Source: an uncultured Shewanella sp. (GTDB taxonomy: Bacteria; Pseudomonadota; Gammaproteobacteria; Enterobacterales; Shewanellaceae). From it: DNA of 51,932 nucleotides. Each line of letters starts with the position of its first letter. Position 1 is the stretch's first letter. The position numbers were made by a program, and so were the translations under genes. Location: the NCBI RefSeq assembly GCF_947491715.1, contig NZ_CANLKR010000033.1, positions 1 through 51,932 on the forward strand, given 5' to 3'. This document shows positions 25,220 to 34,302 of this stretch, one piece after another. The notes beneath the pieces are model-generated. The model was given only the letters and a program-made list of their open reading frames with translations. It searched no databases and was not told the origin of the DNA.

Positions 25220-27322
25220 GTGAATCCAATCGTAAAGAGTTTTGAATATGGTCAGCACACAGTCACTTTAGAGACTGGGGTTATTGCACGTCAAGCAGAC
25301 GCTGCTGTTTTAGCCAGTATGGGCGATACCACAGTCTTGGTTACTGTTGTAGGGAAGAAAGCTGAAGAGCCAGGACGTGACTTTTTCCCTTTAACCGTTA
25401 ATTACCAGGAAAGGACGTACGCTGCTGGTAAAATCCCAGGTGGTTTCTTCAAACGTGAAGGACGTCCTTCTGAAAACGAAACATTGATTGCGCGTTTGAT
25501 TGACCGCCCAATTCGTCCATTATTCCCTAATGGTTTTAAAAATGAAGTGCAAGTGGTGATTACTGTTGTATCAGTGGATCCAGAAATTAACCCTGACGTG
25601 ATTTCAATGATCGGTACCTCTGCTGCGTTATCGATTTCTGGTATTCCGTTCAACGGGCCACTCGGTGTGGCACGTGTTGGCTATGTTAATGGTGAATATG
25701 TACTAAATCCTGATATCAGCCAATTGGCAGACAGTGATCTTGATTTAGTGGTTGCAGGTACTGAAGGCGCAGTATTGATGGTTGAATCAGAAGCCGCTTC
25801 TTTACCTGAAGAAGTTATGCTAGGTGGTGTTGTTTATGGACACGACCAGCAACAAGTGGTGATTAATGCCGTTAAGGAACTGAAAGCTGAAGCGAGTAAG
25901 CCGACTTGGGATTGGACTGCACCGAGCGAAGATCAAGATCTAGTATCAAAAATCCAAGCACTAGCTGAATCGGAATTAACTGCTGCATATCAAATTACGG
26001 CTAAGCATGAGCGTCGTGATGCAGTGAGTGCATTAAAGCAAGCAGCTATCGCTAAGCTTGTTGAAGAAAACCCAGAGACTGATTTACGCGAAGCGGACAA
26101 GCTACTGGGCAGTTTAGAAAAGAAAGTGGTTCGTAGCCGTATTATTGCGGGTAATCCACGTATTGATGGCCGCGAGCCTGATATGGTGCGTGCACTGAGT
26201 GTCATGGCGGGTGTATTACCGAGAACGCACGGTAGCTCTTTGTTTACACGTGGTGAAACTCAAGCATTAGTGACTTGTACATTAGGTACCGAGCGTGATG
26301 CACAAAAAATTGATAGCATCATGGGTGAATACACTAACCGCTTTATGCTGCATTATAACTTCCCACCTTATTCTGTGGGTGAAACTGGTATGGTTGGCTC
26401 ACCAAAGCGTCGTGAAATTGGTCACGGTAAGCTAGCTTGGCGCGGCATGAATGCTGTGATGCCTTCAGCTGAAGAATTCCCATACAGTGTACGTGTTGTG
26501 TCAGAAATCACTGAGTCAAATGGTTCAAGTTCAATGGCGTCGGTATGTGGTACTTCATTAGCATTAATGGATGCGGGTGTGCCAATTAAAGCGTCTGTTG
26601 CGGGTATTGCAATGGGCCTTGTGAAAGAAGGCGATGACTTTGTTGTTCTTTCAGACATTTTAGGTGATGAAGATCACTTAGGTGACATGGACTTTAAAGT
26701 AGCGGGTACCCGTGACGGTATTACTGCTTTACAAATGGATATCAAAATTGAAGGTATCACTAAAGATATTATGCAAATTGCATTGCAACAAGCTTATGGC
26801 GCGCGCGTTCATATTCTTAATGTAATGGATCAAGCCATAGGTGAGCACCGTACAGATATCTCAGATCATGCTCCTCGTATTACAAGCTTTAAAATCAATC
26901 CAGAAAAAATTCGTGATGTTATCGGTAAAGGTGGAGCGACTATTCGTGCCTTAACTGAAGAAACGGGTACAACGATTGAACTTGAAGATGACGGTACGGT
27001 GAAAATTGCCTCTTCAAGTGCTGATGCAACCAAAGAAGCCATACGTCGTATTGAAGAAATTACTGCTGAAGTTGAAGTTGGTACGGTTTATAAAGGGAAA
27101 GTGGTTCGTATCGTTGATTTTGGTGCATTTGTTACGATCCTTCCAGGTAAAGATGGTTTAGTGCATATTTCTCAAATTGCTGAAGAACGTGTCGCGAATG
27201 TGTCTGATTACTTAGAAGTGGGTCAAGAAGTTGACGTGAAAGTGATGGAAGTGGACCGTCAAGGTCGCGTGAGATTGTCAATGAAAGAAGCGCAACCTAA
27301 AGCGGAAGCGCCTGCTGAGTAA
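25220..27322 (+). CDS. pnp: Polynucleotide phosphorylase PNPase
   Basis: A 3'-5' phosphorolytic RNase of the degradosome. Two RNase PH domains flank an alpha-helical domain; then KH (INPEKIRDVIGKGGATIRAL) and S1 (VGTVYKGKVVRIVDFGAFV) domains. ATG 25211 directly abuts AAGGA, so GTG 25220, nine bases from AAGGA and giving (M)NPIVKSFEYGQHTVTL, is the better start (700 aa). The catalytic context LGDEDHLGDMDFKVAGT is intact. The order rpsO - pnp - nlpI is conserved, though here a divergent GGDEF-EAL gene is inserted. Confidence 0.97.
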   Translation: MNPIVKSFEYGQHTVTLETGVIARQADAAVLASMGDTTVLVTVVGKKAEEPGRDFFPLTVNYQERTYAAGKIPGGFFKREGRPSENETLIARLIDRPIRPLFPNGFKNEVQVVITVVSVDPEINPDVISMIGTSAALSISGIPFNGPLGVARVGYVNGEYVLNPDISQLADSDLDLVVAGTEGAVLMVESEAASLPEEVMLGGVVYGHDQQQVVINAVKELKAEASKPTWDWTAPSEDQDLVSKIQALAESELTAAYQITAKHERRDAVSALKQAAIAKLVEENPETDLREADKLLGSLEKKVVRSRIIAGNPRIDGREPDMVRALSVMAGVLPRTHGSSLFTRGETQALVTCTLGTERDAQKIDSIMGEYTNRFMLHYNFPPYSVGETGMVGSPKRREIGHGKLAWRGMNAVMPSAEEFPYSVRVVSEITESNGSSSMASVCGTSLALMDAGVPIKASVAGIAMGLVKEGDDFVVLSDILGDEDHLGDMDFKVAGTRDGITALQMDIKIEGITKDIMQIALQQAYGARVHILNVMDQAIGEHRTDISDHAPRITSFKINPEKIRDVIGKGGATIRALTEETGTTIELEDDGTVKIASSSADATKEAIRRIEEITAEVEVGTVYKGKVVRIVDFGAFVTILPGKDGLVHISQIAEERVANVSDYLEVGQEVDVKVMEVDRQGRVRLSMKEAQPKAEAPAE

Positions 27323-27343
27323 TCAATAAGTAGTTTTAATGAT

Positions 27344-27370
27344 AAGGAGACGTTAGCGTCTCCTTTTTTG
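27344..27370 (+). terminator. Intrinsic terminator of pnp
   Basis: AAGGAGACG (27344-27352) pairs perfectly with CGTCTCCTT (27357-27365), followed by TTTTG. Confidence 0.88.
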
Positions 27371-27474
27371 TGCCTAAAATTAAATAATTGCTACGGATTG
27401 TCATGACTTTCATAGCTCTTAAGCATAGGGGTTGCTATGATTGATGCAATGAGCAAACAAACAAGGTTAAATGG

Positions 27475-28392
27475 ATGAATCAAAAAATGCGAGCTGCTGC
27501 AGTTATCGCCATGATGGGGATGAGCTTTTTATTAACGGCCTGTGTGTCTACAGCAGATAAAGTAGACAGTCAAACTGGTCGGTTATTGGTTGCGCCGGTC
27601 CATCCGGATTATAAACTTGAAATTACTTTAGCGAAGCTAAATGAGATTTTAGCGAAAGCGGAACTATCGGATGCTCAGCGAGCACGTTTTTACTATGACC
27701 GAGGTGTCATCTATGATCGTGTTGGTCTACGTATATTAGCTCGTATTGATTTTATGCAAGCCTTAAAGATACAACCTAGTTTGGCAGATGCTTATAATTT
27801 CTTGGGGATATATGATACTCAAGAAGGCGAATATGAAGCTGCTTACGAAGCTTTTGATGCTGCTTTAGAGTTAGAACCAAGCTATGAGTACGCCTATTTG
27901 AACAGAGGGATTGCGTTATATTATGGCGGACGTGCTCAATTAGCGACTGATGATATGGAGCTATTTTATGCTGCTAATCTAAAAGATGGTTATCGTGCAT
28001 TGTGGTTATATTTAGCCGAGCGTAAAGTCGACCCGATAAAAGCGATGACCCGCATGCAGCATAATCGTCAGCATTTGGCTAATAATGCTTGGTCAACGAT
28101 ATTGGTGGATTATTATTTGGGTAAAGTCAGTAAAGAGACCGTATTTGCAGACGCAAAAAAAGGGTTAACTTACCCTAATGAATATGCTGAACGTCTGTGT
28201 GAAGCCTATTTTTATATGGCAAAAATGGCATTGGTTGAAGGAAAAACAATTGATGCAGCCAATTATTTCAGATTGGCTTTAGCCACCAATATTTATGATT
28301 TTATAGAATATCGTTATTCTCGTTTAGAGCTGGCTAGAATTGGTGAGATGTTAAGTAAGCAAGCTGAAAAAACTGAAGTCGGTCAACAGTAA
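27475..28392 (+). CDS. nlpI: Lipoprotein NlpI (TPR adaptor)
   Basis: A 305-aa outer-membrane lipoprotein that in E. coli scaffolds peptidoglycan hydrolases and presents MepS to the Prc protease. The signal peptide ends in lipobox LTAC with Cys23. Tetratricopeptide repeats run from about 55 to 165 (ARFYYDRGVIYDRVGLRILA, ADAYNFLGIYDTQEGEYEAA, YAYLNRGIALYYGG). Size is close to E. coli NlpI (294 aa), and its place after pnp is conserved. It follows the pnp terminator, so it probably has its own promoter. Confidence 0.93.
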   Translation: MNQKMRAAAVIAMMGMSFLLTACVSTADKVDSQTGRLLVAPVHPDYKLEITLAKLNEILAKAELSDAQRARFYYDRGVIYDRVGLRILARIDFMQALKIQPSLADAYNFLGIYDTQEGEYEAAYEAFDAALELEPSYEYAYLNRGIALYYGGRAQLATDDMELFYAANLKDGYRALWLYLAERKVDPIKAMTRMQHNRQHLANNAWSTILVDYYLGKVSKETVFADAKKGLTYPNEYAERLCEAYFYMAKMALVEGKTIDAANYFRLALATNIYDFIEYRYSRLELARIGEMLSKQAEKTEVGQQ

Positions 28393-28621
28393 GTGAGCAG
28401 TGTTAACTAACTCTTATTGGCGTCAATGGGAGTTGGTTAATATTATTTGTGCAATAAATTGATTTTTTTATGTATACATTGCTTCTATTGTTCTCTTCTT
28501 TCAATGTGATTCAAGTTACTTGAATTGCTTTGGCTGTAAAATCTTGCTCCTTCGGTAGTCTTTCGGTGAGGGAGCGGCTATAATTGCCGCCTTTGTGAAC
28601 TCCATGAATTTCAAGGTTAAC

Positions 28622-30202
28622 ATGTCAGCCAATAAAGTTGAGGTCGATAAGCGTCGCACGTTTGCGATTATTTCTCACCCCGATGCGGGTAAAACGACCA
28701 TTACAGAAAAAGTGCTTTTATTCGGAAATGCACTTCAAAAAGCAGGAACGGTAAAAGGAAAGAAATCAGGTCAGCATGCGAAATCTGACTGGATGGAAAT
28801 GGAAAAAGATCGTGGTATTTCCATTACGACTTCTGTTATGCAGTTTCCTTATAATGATGCCTTGATCAATTTATTGGATACGCCCGGTCACGAAGACTTC
28901 TCTGAGGACACCTATCGTACATTAACTGCAGTCGATTCTTGTTTAATGGTCATTGATTCGGCAAAAGGGGTTGAACAACGTACGATTAAACTCATGGAAG
29001 TGACTCGGCTGCGCGATACGCCCATTGTGACTTTTATGAATAAACTCGATCGTGACATTCGCGATCCTATTGATTTGATGGATGAAGTCGAAGATGTGCT
29101 TAATATCGCCTGTGCGCCTATTACTTGGCCCATCGGTGCGGGTAAAGAATTTAAAGGAATTTATCATTTGCTTCGTGATGAAGTGATCTTATACCAAAAT
29201 GGTATGGGGCATACCATTCAAGATTCAAGAATAATAAAAGGTTTGAATAATCCAGAATTGGATGAGGCACTTGGTAGCTATGCTGACGAATTACGTGATG
29301 AAATGGAGTTAGTGGCTGGTGCATCACATGAATTCAATTTAGCGGCTTTTCTCAAAGGTGAGCTGACGCCTGTTTTCTTTGGTACCGCATTAGGTAACTT
29401 TGGTGTTAATCATATTTTAGATGGTATTGCGCAGTGGGCCCCGACACCGCAAGCACGTGAAACAGAAGTACGCAGTGTTGAACCTTATGAAGAAAAATTC
29501 AGTGGATTTGTATTTAAAATTCAAGCCAACATGGATCCTAAACATAGAGATAGAGTCGCCTTTATGCGTATATGCTCAGGCAAATATGAGCAAGGCATGA
29601 AAATGCGACACGTTCGTCTTGGTAAAGATGTGAATGTGAGTGATGCATTGACCTTTATGGCGGGGGATCGTAATCGTGCAGAAGCGGCTTATCCCGGTGA
29701 CATTATTGGTTTACATAACCACGGAACCATTCGTATTGGTGATACTTTTACCCAAAACGAGACGCTTCGTTTTACTGGGATCCCTAATTTTGCCCCTGAA
29801 ATGTTTCGCCGTATTCGCTTAAAAGATCCGTTAAAACAAAAGCAGTTATTAAAAGGGTTAGTGCAGTTATCTGAAGAAGGTGCGGTACAAGTTTTTCGTC
29901 CACTCGATACCAACGATTTGATTGTTGGGGCCGTTGGAGTACTGCAATTTGAAGTGGTTGTCGGTCGCTTAAAGTCTGAGTACAAAGTTGAGGCGATTTA
30001 TGAAGCCATTAGCGTGGCGACTGCGCGTTGGGTTTATTGCGATGATGAAAGAAAGCTTGAAGATTTTAGGCGTAAATGCAGTGCTAACCTCGCACTGGAT
30101 GGCGGTGATAACCTCACTTACATTGCGCCGACTATGGTTAACTTAAATTTATCCATGGAGCGTTATCCTGATATTGAGTTTGCCAAAACACGGGAAAATT
30201 AA
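28622..30202 (+). CDS. prfC: Peptide chain release factor RF3
   Basis: A translational GTPase that recycles RF1/RF2. ATG 28622 with AAGG five bases upstream gives MSANKVEVDKRRTFAIISHP and 526 aa, close to E. coli; the GTG at 28595 is an unneeded extension. G1 HPDAGKTT, DTPGHEDF and NKLDRD are all present. A TATAAT at 28579-28584 is a plausible -10, but the matching -35 is poor. A perfect palindromic terminator follows. Confidence 0.96.
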   Translation: MSANKVEVDKRRTFAIISHPDAGKTTITEKVLLFGNALQKAGTVKGKKSGQHAKSDWMEMEKDRGISITTSVMQFPYNDALINLLDTPGHEDFSEDTYRTLTAVDSCLMVIDSAKGVEQRTIKLMEVTRLRDTPIVTFMNKLDRDIRDPIDLMDEVEDVLNIACAPITWPIGAGKEFKGIYHLLRDEVILYQNGMGHTIQDSRIIKGLNNPELDEALGSYADELRDEMELVAGASHEFNLAAFLKGELTPVFFGTALGNFGVNHILDGIAQWAPTPQARETEVRSVEPYEEKFSGFVFKIQANMDPKHRDRVAFMRICSGKYEQGMKMRHVRLGKDVNVSDALTFMAGDRNRAEAAYPGDIIGLHNHGTIRIGDTFTQNETLRFTGIPNFAPEMFRRIRLKDPLKQKQLLKGLVQLSEEGAVQVFRPLDTNDLIVGAVGVLQFEVVVGRLKSEYKVEAIYEAISVATARWVYCDDERKLEDFRRKCSANLALDGGDNLTYIAPTMVNLNLSMERYPDIEFAKTREN

Positions 30203-30222
30203 TGTCGCATCTATATTGAATT

Positions 30223-30252
30223 AAAAACAGAGCAATATTGCTCTGTTTTTGT
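30223..30252 (+). terminator. Intrinsic terminator of prfC
   Basis: A perfect palindrome: AAAAACAGAGCAAT (30223-30236) pairs with ATTGCTCTGTTTTT (30237-30250). With A and T runs on both sides it may work in both directions. Confidence 0.85.
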
Positions 30253-30316
30253 TTATGGCGCATATTTTGTGGAAGTCAGGTTTGTCCTGTTGCATCCTTG
30301 AAAAGGAGTCATCACC

Positions 30317-31102
30317 ATGTCAAAACACTATTCTCTTATTGATAGTCATATCCATTTAGACTTTGATGTGTTTGATGAACACAGAGCGCAGCTGTTTCAA
30401 CAAATGCACCAAGAAGGTTTAAGCAACATTGTAATAGCGGGTGTTTCTTCCTTGCATTGGGAAAAGCAATTGAAGGTGGCTAATGACTATCATTGTTTTT
30501 TTGCCTTAGGTCTTCACCCATGGTATTTGACTTTCGAAAACAGTGTAAGTGATCTCGAAGCACTGGAACAATTACTTGACAGAAATAAGCTAAATAATAG
30601 GTTAGTGGCATTAGGTGAATGTGGGTTAGACAAACGATGTCAAACGGATTGGCAGCTTCAGTTAAGGGTATTTCATCAACAAATTGCCTTAGCAAAAGAC
30701 TATGATTTACCTCTAATGTTACATTCTGTTAAATCAGATGGTGAAATGTTGTCTATATTAAAGTCTGTTAAGCATCAAAATACAGGGGTGATCCATGGCT
30801 TTTCTGGCGCGCCTGAAGTCGCGAAAGCCTATTTTGCATTGGGCTATAAATTAGGTATAGGCCCACTTTTACTGAATAGTAACGCTAAAAAACTTCGAAA
30901 AACCGTTCATGAATTACCCTTAAATGCCTTTGTTATTGAGACGGACTTGAGTCAAGAAGCGTCAATAAAATTACCATACAGTACAAATATTGCACATATT
31001 TTACATTCAATTATTATTGAAATGGCGAAAATTCATAAAAAATCACCTGTTCTTATTTCGAAACAAATTTATAGAAATACTTGTAAACTCTATAATATCT
31101 AA
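30317..31102 (+). CDS. yjjV: TatD-family metal hydrolase YjjV-like
   Basis: A 261-aa TIM-barrel metal-dependent hydrolase of the TatD DNase family. Metal ligands: His-X-His in DSHIHLDFD, Glu in ALGECGLD, His in MLHSVKS, His in VIHGFSGAPE and Asp in VIETDLSQ. VIHGFSG and LGYKLGIG closely resemble E. coli YjjV, which likewise lies between prfC and the deo operon. The usual ETD(S/A)P after the last metal Asp reads ETDLSQ, a small departure. Its substrate is unproven; a 3'-exonuclease role is plausible. Confidence 0.85.
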   Translation: MSKHYSLIDSHIHLDFDVFDEHRAQLFQQMHQEGLSNIVIAGVSSLHWEKQLKVANDYHCFFALGLHPWYLTFENSVSDLEALEQLLDRNKLNNRLVALGECGLDKRCQTDWQLQLRVFHQQIALAKDYDLPLMLHSVKSDGEMLSILKSVKHQNTGVIHGFSGAPEVAKAYFALGYKLGIGPLLLNSNAKKLRKTVHELPLNAFVIETDLSQEASIKLPYSTNIAHILHSIIIEMAKIHKKSPVLISKQIYRNTCKLYNI

Positions 31103-31181
31103 TAACTTGTTTTTATATAATGCTTTGCTAATTTTGTTGCTTTTGTCATGTTAATGAAATAAAGCGTCAAAAAATTGATCT

Positions 31182-31202
31182 AAACAGGGTTTTTCCCTGT
31201 TT
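31182..31202 (+). other. Hairpin upstream of the nucleoside transporter gene
   Basis: AAACAGGG (31182-31189) pairs perfectly with CCCTGTTT (31195-31202) across T5. No T tract follows. TATAAT at 31210-31215 lies just downstream, so it may be an operator or a structured DNA site by the promoter rather than RNA. Confidence 0.35.
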
Positions 31203-31279
31203 GCTCGGGTATAATCCTTGCTGGAAAAAGGTTGATTAACAACATAATTAAAAAAATGTTAACAATAGGGTGATGGTTA

Positions 31280-32539
31280 ATGAATATACTTATGAGCTTA
31301 GTAGGGGTGTTCACCTTACTTTTGATTGGCTTTTTGTTATCGAATAACAAAAAAGCAATCAACAAGCGCACTGTCTTTGGTGCGTTAGCGATTCAAGCCG
31401 CCTTTGGTGGTTTTGTATTATATGTTCCAGTGGGTAAAGACATACTTAAAGCTGTGTCTGATAAAGTATCGAGTGTAATAGGCTACGCGTCTGACGGTAT
31501 TGGATTCTTATTTGGTGATTTAGCTCACTTTAAATTAGGCTTCATTTTCGCTGTAAACGTATTACCTGTTATTATCTTTTTCTCTTCTCTTATTGCCGTT
31601 CTTTATTATTTGGGCATCATGCAGTGGATTATTCGAATCATTGGTGGTGGATTACAAAAAGCACTTGGCACCAGTCGCACAGAGTCTATGTCTGCGACGG
31701 CAAATATTTTTGTGGGTCAAACAGAAGCGCCATTAGTCGTGCGTCCTTTTATCGCGACTATGACAAACTCTGAGTTGTTTGCCATTATGGTAGGTGGCCT
31801 TGCATCCATTGCCGGTTCTGTTTTAGCGGGTTACGCGCAAATGGGTGTGCCTATTGAGTTCCTTGTGGCAGCCTCTTTCATGGCAGCGCCAGGTGGCCTG
31901 TTAATGGCTAAGTTGATGCACCCTGAAACGGAAACACCTAAAAATGATATGGACGAGTTACCAGAAGATCCTGATAAGCCAGCCAATGTGATTGATGCGG
32001 CTGCAGCAGGTGCATCTTCAGGTATGCATTTAGCCTTGAACGTAGGTGCAATGCTACTGGCGTTCGTTGGTTTGATTGCCATGTTAAACGGCATCATTGG
32101 TGGCGTAGGTGGTTGGTTTGGTATCGAAGGGCTAACGTTAGAGCTTATTTTAGGTTATGTTTTCATGCCATTGGCTTTCTTAATTGGTGTACCTTGGAAT
32201 GAAGCTTTGGTTGCAGGTTCATTTATTGGACAAAAAATTGTCGTCAATGAATTTGTTGCTTACCTAAACTTTGTGCCTTATCTAAAAGATGTTGCTGATG
32301 GCGGTATGGTTGTTGCTGAAACAGGTCTGCCAATGACAGCAAGAACACAAGCGATTATTTCATTCGCCTTGTGTGGTTTTGCAAACCTTTCTTCCGTTGC
32401 CATCATTTTAGGTGGTTTAGGTGCAATGGCACCAAATCGTCGCCATGATTTAGCAAGATTAGGGATCCGTGCGGTTATCGCTGGTTCCTTATCTAACCTA
32501 ATGAGTGCAACGTTGGCGGGTCTTTTCCTTGCAATGTAA
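31280..32539 (+). CDS. nupC: Concentrative nucleoside transporter (CNT/NupC family)
   Basis: A 419-aa inner-membrane Na+- or H+-coupled nucleoside importer, very similar to Vibrio cholerae CNT (structure known) by recall: ILYYLGIMQWIIRIIGGGLQ-like, NIFVGQTEAPLVVRPF with the substrate loop GQTEAP, GVPWNEALVAGSFIG and ISFALCGFANLSS. About eight to ten membrane helices. It delivers nucleosides for the deoCABD enzymes, and the outer-membrane Tsx-type channel gene follows. The start ATG 31280 is preceded by GGTGATGG. Confidence 0.95.
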   Translation: MNILMSLVGVFTLLLIGFLLSNNKKAINKRTVFGALAIQAAFGGFVLYVPVGKDILKAVSDKVSSVIGYASDGIGFLFGDLAHFKLGFIFAVNVLPVIIFFSSLIAVLYYLGIMQWIIRIIGGGLQKALGTSRTESMSATANIFVGQTEAPLVVRPFIATMTNSELFAIMVGGLASIAGSVLAGYAQMGVPIEFLVAASFMAAPGGLLMAKLMHPETETPKNDMDELPEDPDKPANVIDAAAAGASSGMHLALNVGAMLLAFVGLIAMLNGIIGGVGGWFGIEGLTLELILGYVFMPLAFLIGVPWNEALVAGSFIGQKIVVNEFVAYLNFVPYLKDVADGGMVVAETGLPMTARTQAIISFALCGFANLSSVAIILGGLGAMAPNRRHDLARLGIRAVIAGSLSNLMSATLAGLFLAM

Positions 32540-32950
32540 TCCCGATTGGGTGTTTGTGTAAGGTGATTAATATTGGCTCTCTATTTTGATAAATCCATAG
32601 GATCCATATCAAGTTAAAGAGTCAATATTTACTCAATCGTTTTCCATTTTAAATGTTAACAATATTATTAAACCTTTATGGTTTGCTTATGGCTAAATTA
32701 GTTAGAGCTAAACAGGTTTTGAATTTAACATGCTGATAAAAAAAGAGATTTTTTAATTAAAAAAAGTGTTTTTTTCTGTAAATAATGTTGTGATCATGAT
32801 TTTTTTAAGTAAAATAAAGCACAATAAAATAAGAACTGACGTTATCAAAATGAGCAGTCAACTTTTATGATTTCGGTCTCAACCGAAATAAAAGTAATAA
32901 CAATTATAAAAAATGCTGACTCTTCAAAGAAAGAGCGGTAAACCATAATA
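32540..32950. promoter_or_regulatory. nupC-tsx intergenic region with two long hairpins
   Basis: No gene. AATATTGGCTCT (32569-32580) pairs with AGAGTCAATATT (32618-32629), 11 of 12 bases, with inner TTGATA/TATCAA. ACTTTT-ATTTCGGT (32861-32877, ATG bulge) pairs with ACCGAAATAAAAGT (32882-32895) around CTCA, ending about 67 bp before tsx. TTGTGATCATGA near 32789 resembles one CRP half-site, but the second half is poor. The region is AT-rich and probably carries the tsx promoter and a structured leader. Confidence 0.45.
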
Positions 32951-32962
32951 ATGGGGTTGATG

Positions 32963-33814
32963 ATGAAAAATATTAAAACACTTGCCTTAGCGGCAACTGC
33001 AGCTGTGGCTGTCTCTGCGCCAAGTTTCGCAACCGATTACGGCGATGATATTCATAAAAATGATTACAAATGGCTTCAATTTAATGCCATGTATTCGGTA
33101 GGTGAAAGACCTGTACCGACAAGTGATGGAAATAATAATCATCATAACTACCTAGAAATGGAATTTGGCGGCCGCTCGGGGATTGTGGATCTATACGGTT
33201 ATGTGGATATTTTTAATCTAGGTAATGAAACCAGCGAAAACGGCGATAAAAACCCAGGCTCTGGTACCAGTAAATTATTCATGAAGTTTGCCCCACGTTT
33301 ATCTCTAGATGCGATTACAGGTAAAGATTTATCTTTCGGTCCTGTACAAGAGTTGTATTTTGCCACTCTGTTTAACTGGGATGGCCTAAATGGAGAAGGA
33401 GTAAATACCTCATTTTGGGGATTAGGCGCTGATGTCATGGTGCCTTGGTTGGGTAAAACTGGCATGAACCTGTATGCTCACTACAACTTAAATACTAAAG
33501 AATGGAATGGTTATCAGTTCTCAGCCAACTGGTTTAAACCTTTCGTGAACTTTGATAACGGTAGCTTCTTAGCCTTTCAAGGTTACTTAGATTGGCAGTT
33601 TGGTGCTGACTCAACTTATACCGATACTGGTAGCCAAATTTTGACATCTCAGGGTGGTAACATCTTCTTCGGTCTATATTGGCACAGTGATCGTTATGCA
33701 CTGGGTTATGGTCTAAAAGGCTTCAAAGATGTTTATTTATTGGCTGATAATGGGGCTACTGGTTTAGATTCAACAGGTTGGTCACATTACTTCAGTGCGA
33801 CTTACAAGTTCTAA
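32963..33814 (+). CDS. tsx: Tsx/OmpK-family nucleoside-specific outer-membrane channel
   Basis: About 283 aa with a signal peptide ending SFA-TDYGDDIHK. A 12-strand barrel protein of the nucleoside-specific channel family: DYKWLQFNAMYSVGE, MEFGGRSGIVDLYGYVDIFN, FGPVQELYFATLFNWDGLNG and C-terminal GWSHYFSATYKF with terminal Phe. The open frame begins at ATG 32951; ATG 32960 or 32963 is more likely, since GGGG lies six bases before 32963. It imports nucleosides across the outer membrane for the CNT transporter upstream and the deo enzymes downstream. Confidence 0.9.
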   Translation: MKNIKTLALAATAAVAVSAPSFATDYGDDIHKNDYKWLQFNAMYSVGERPVPTSDGNNNHHNYLEMEFGGRSGIVDLYGYVDIFNLGNETSENGDKNPGSGTSKLFMKFAPRLSLDAITGKDLSFGPVQELYFATLFNWDGLNGEGVNTSFWGLGADVMVPWLGKTGMNLYAHYNLNTKEWNGYQFSANWFKPFVNFDNGSFLAFQGYLDWQFGADSTYTDTGSQILTSQGGNIFFGLYWHSDRYALGYGLKGFKDVYLLADNGATGLDSTGWSHYFSATYKF

Positions 33815-33835
33815 TCACGTGTAAGTGGTTAGCAG

Positions 33836-33865
33836 AAAAGCCGTGTCTAACACGGCTTTTTAATT
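33836..33865 (+). terminator. Intrinsic terminator of tsx
   Basis: AAAAGCCGTG (33836-33845) pairs with CACGGCTTTT (33851-33860), followed by TAATTTT. Confidence 0.87.
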
Positions 33866-34302
33866 TTGTTAGTTGGGTCACAGTTCAATGGGGTAAAATG
33901 AGTTGTAATGCGCCAGAGACGAGTTTTTATTGAATAGGTTTTTTATGGATGTTATCCATTATAGTGAAAAACCTATTGACTAAGAATTAATGTTTTACGT
34001 TAAATGGAATTTTTCGGTCCTTAAGATTTCATCTGAGATCTTTGCTTTTCGATCTTCAAGGAACCAAGTCGTTTATTGATTTATTGAACGATCCAGGTTG
34101 TATCCGTAGCGCACTCAACATCGCTATGCCTTGCTTATGCATAATGTACACTCTAATAATTTTCGATTGCAGCAGAATTTGGCATTAATAATAATGACAA
34201 ATTGCCTGTGTTTTCTGTTGCTTTCAGATGATGGATTTTACTCATAGGGCTTATGGCCTTATGAACCAATTTACTCATTTTAATTTATTTCGGAGCACGA
34301 TT
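33866..34302. other. tsx-deoC intergenic region with a compound inverted repeat
   Basis: No gene recognised. AATAGGTTTTT (33933-33943) pairs with AAAAACCTATT (33967-33977), and inside it ATGGAT/ATCCAT (33945-33950, 33954-33959) forms a second hairpin. The rest (34000-34290) holds no frame I believe. It must contain the deo promoter; I did not find a convincing DeoR or CytR box. Confidence 0.4.

Noticed and set aside
32780..32800. CRP site upstream of tsx
   Set aside because: One half (TGTGA) is good but the other does not match TCACA, so I do not call it.
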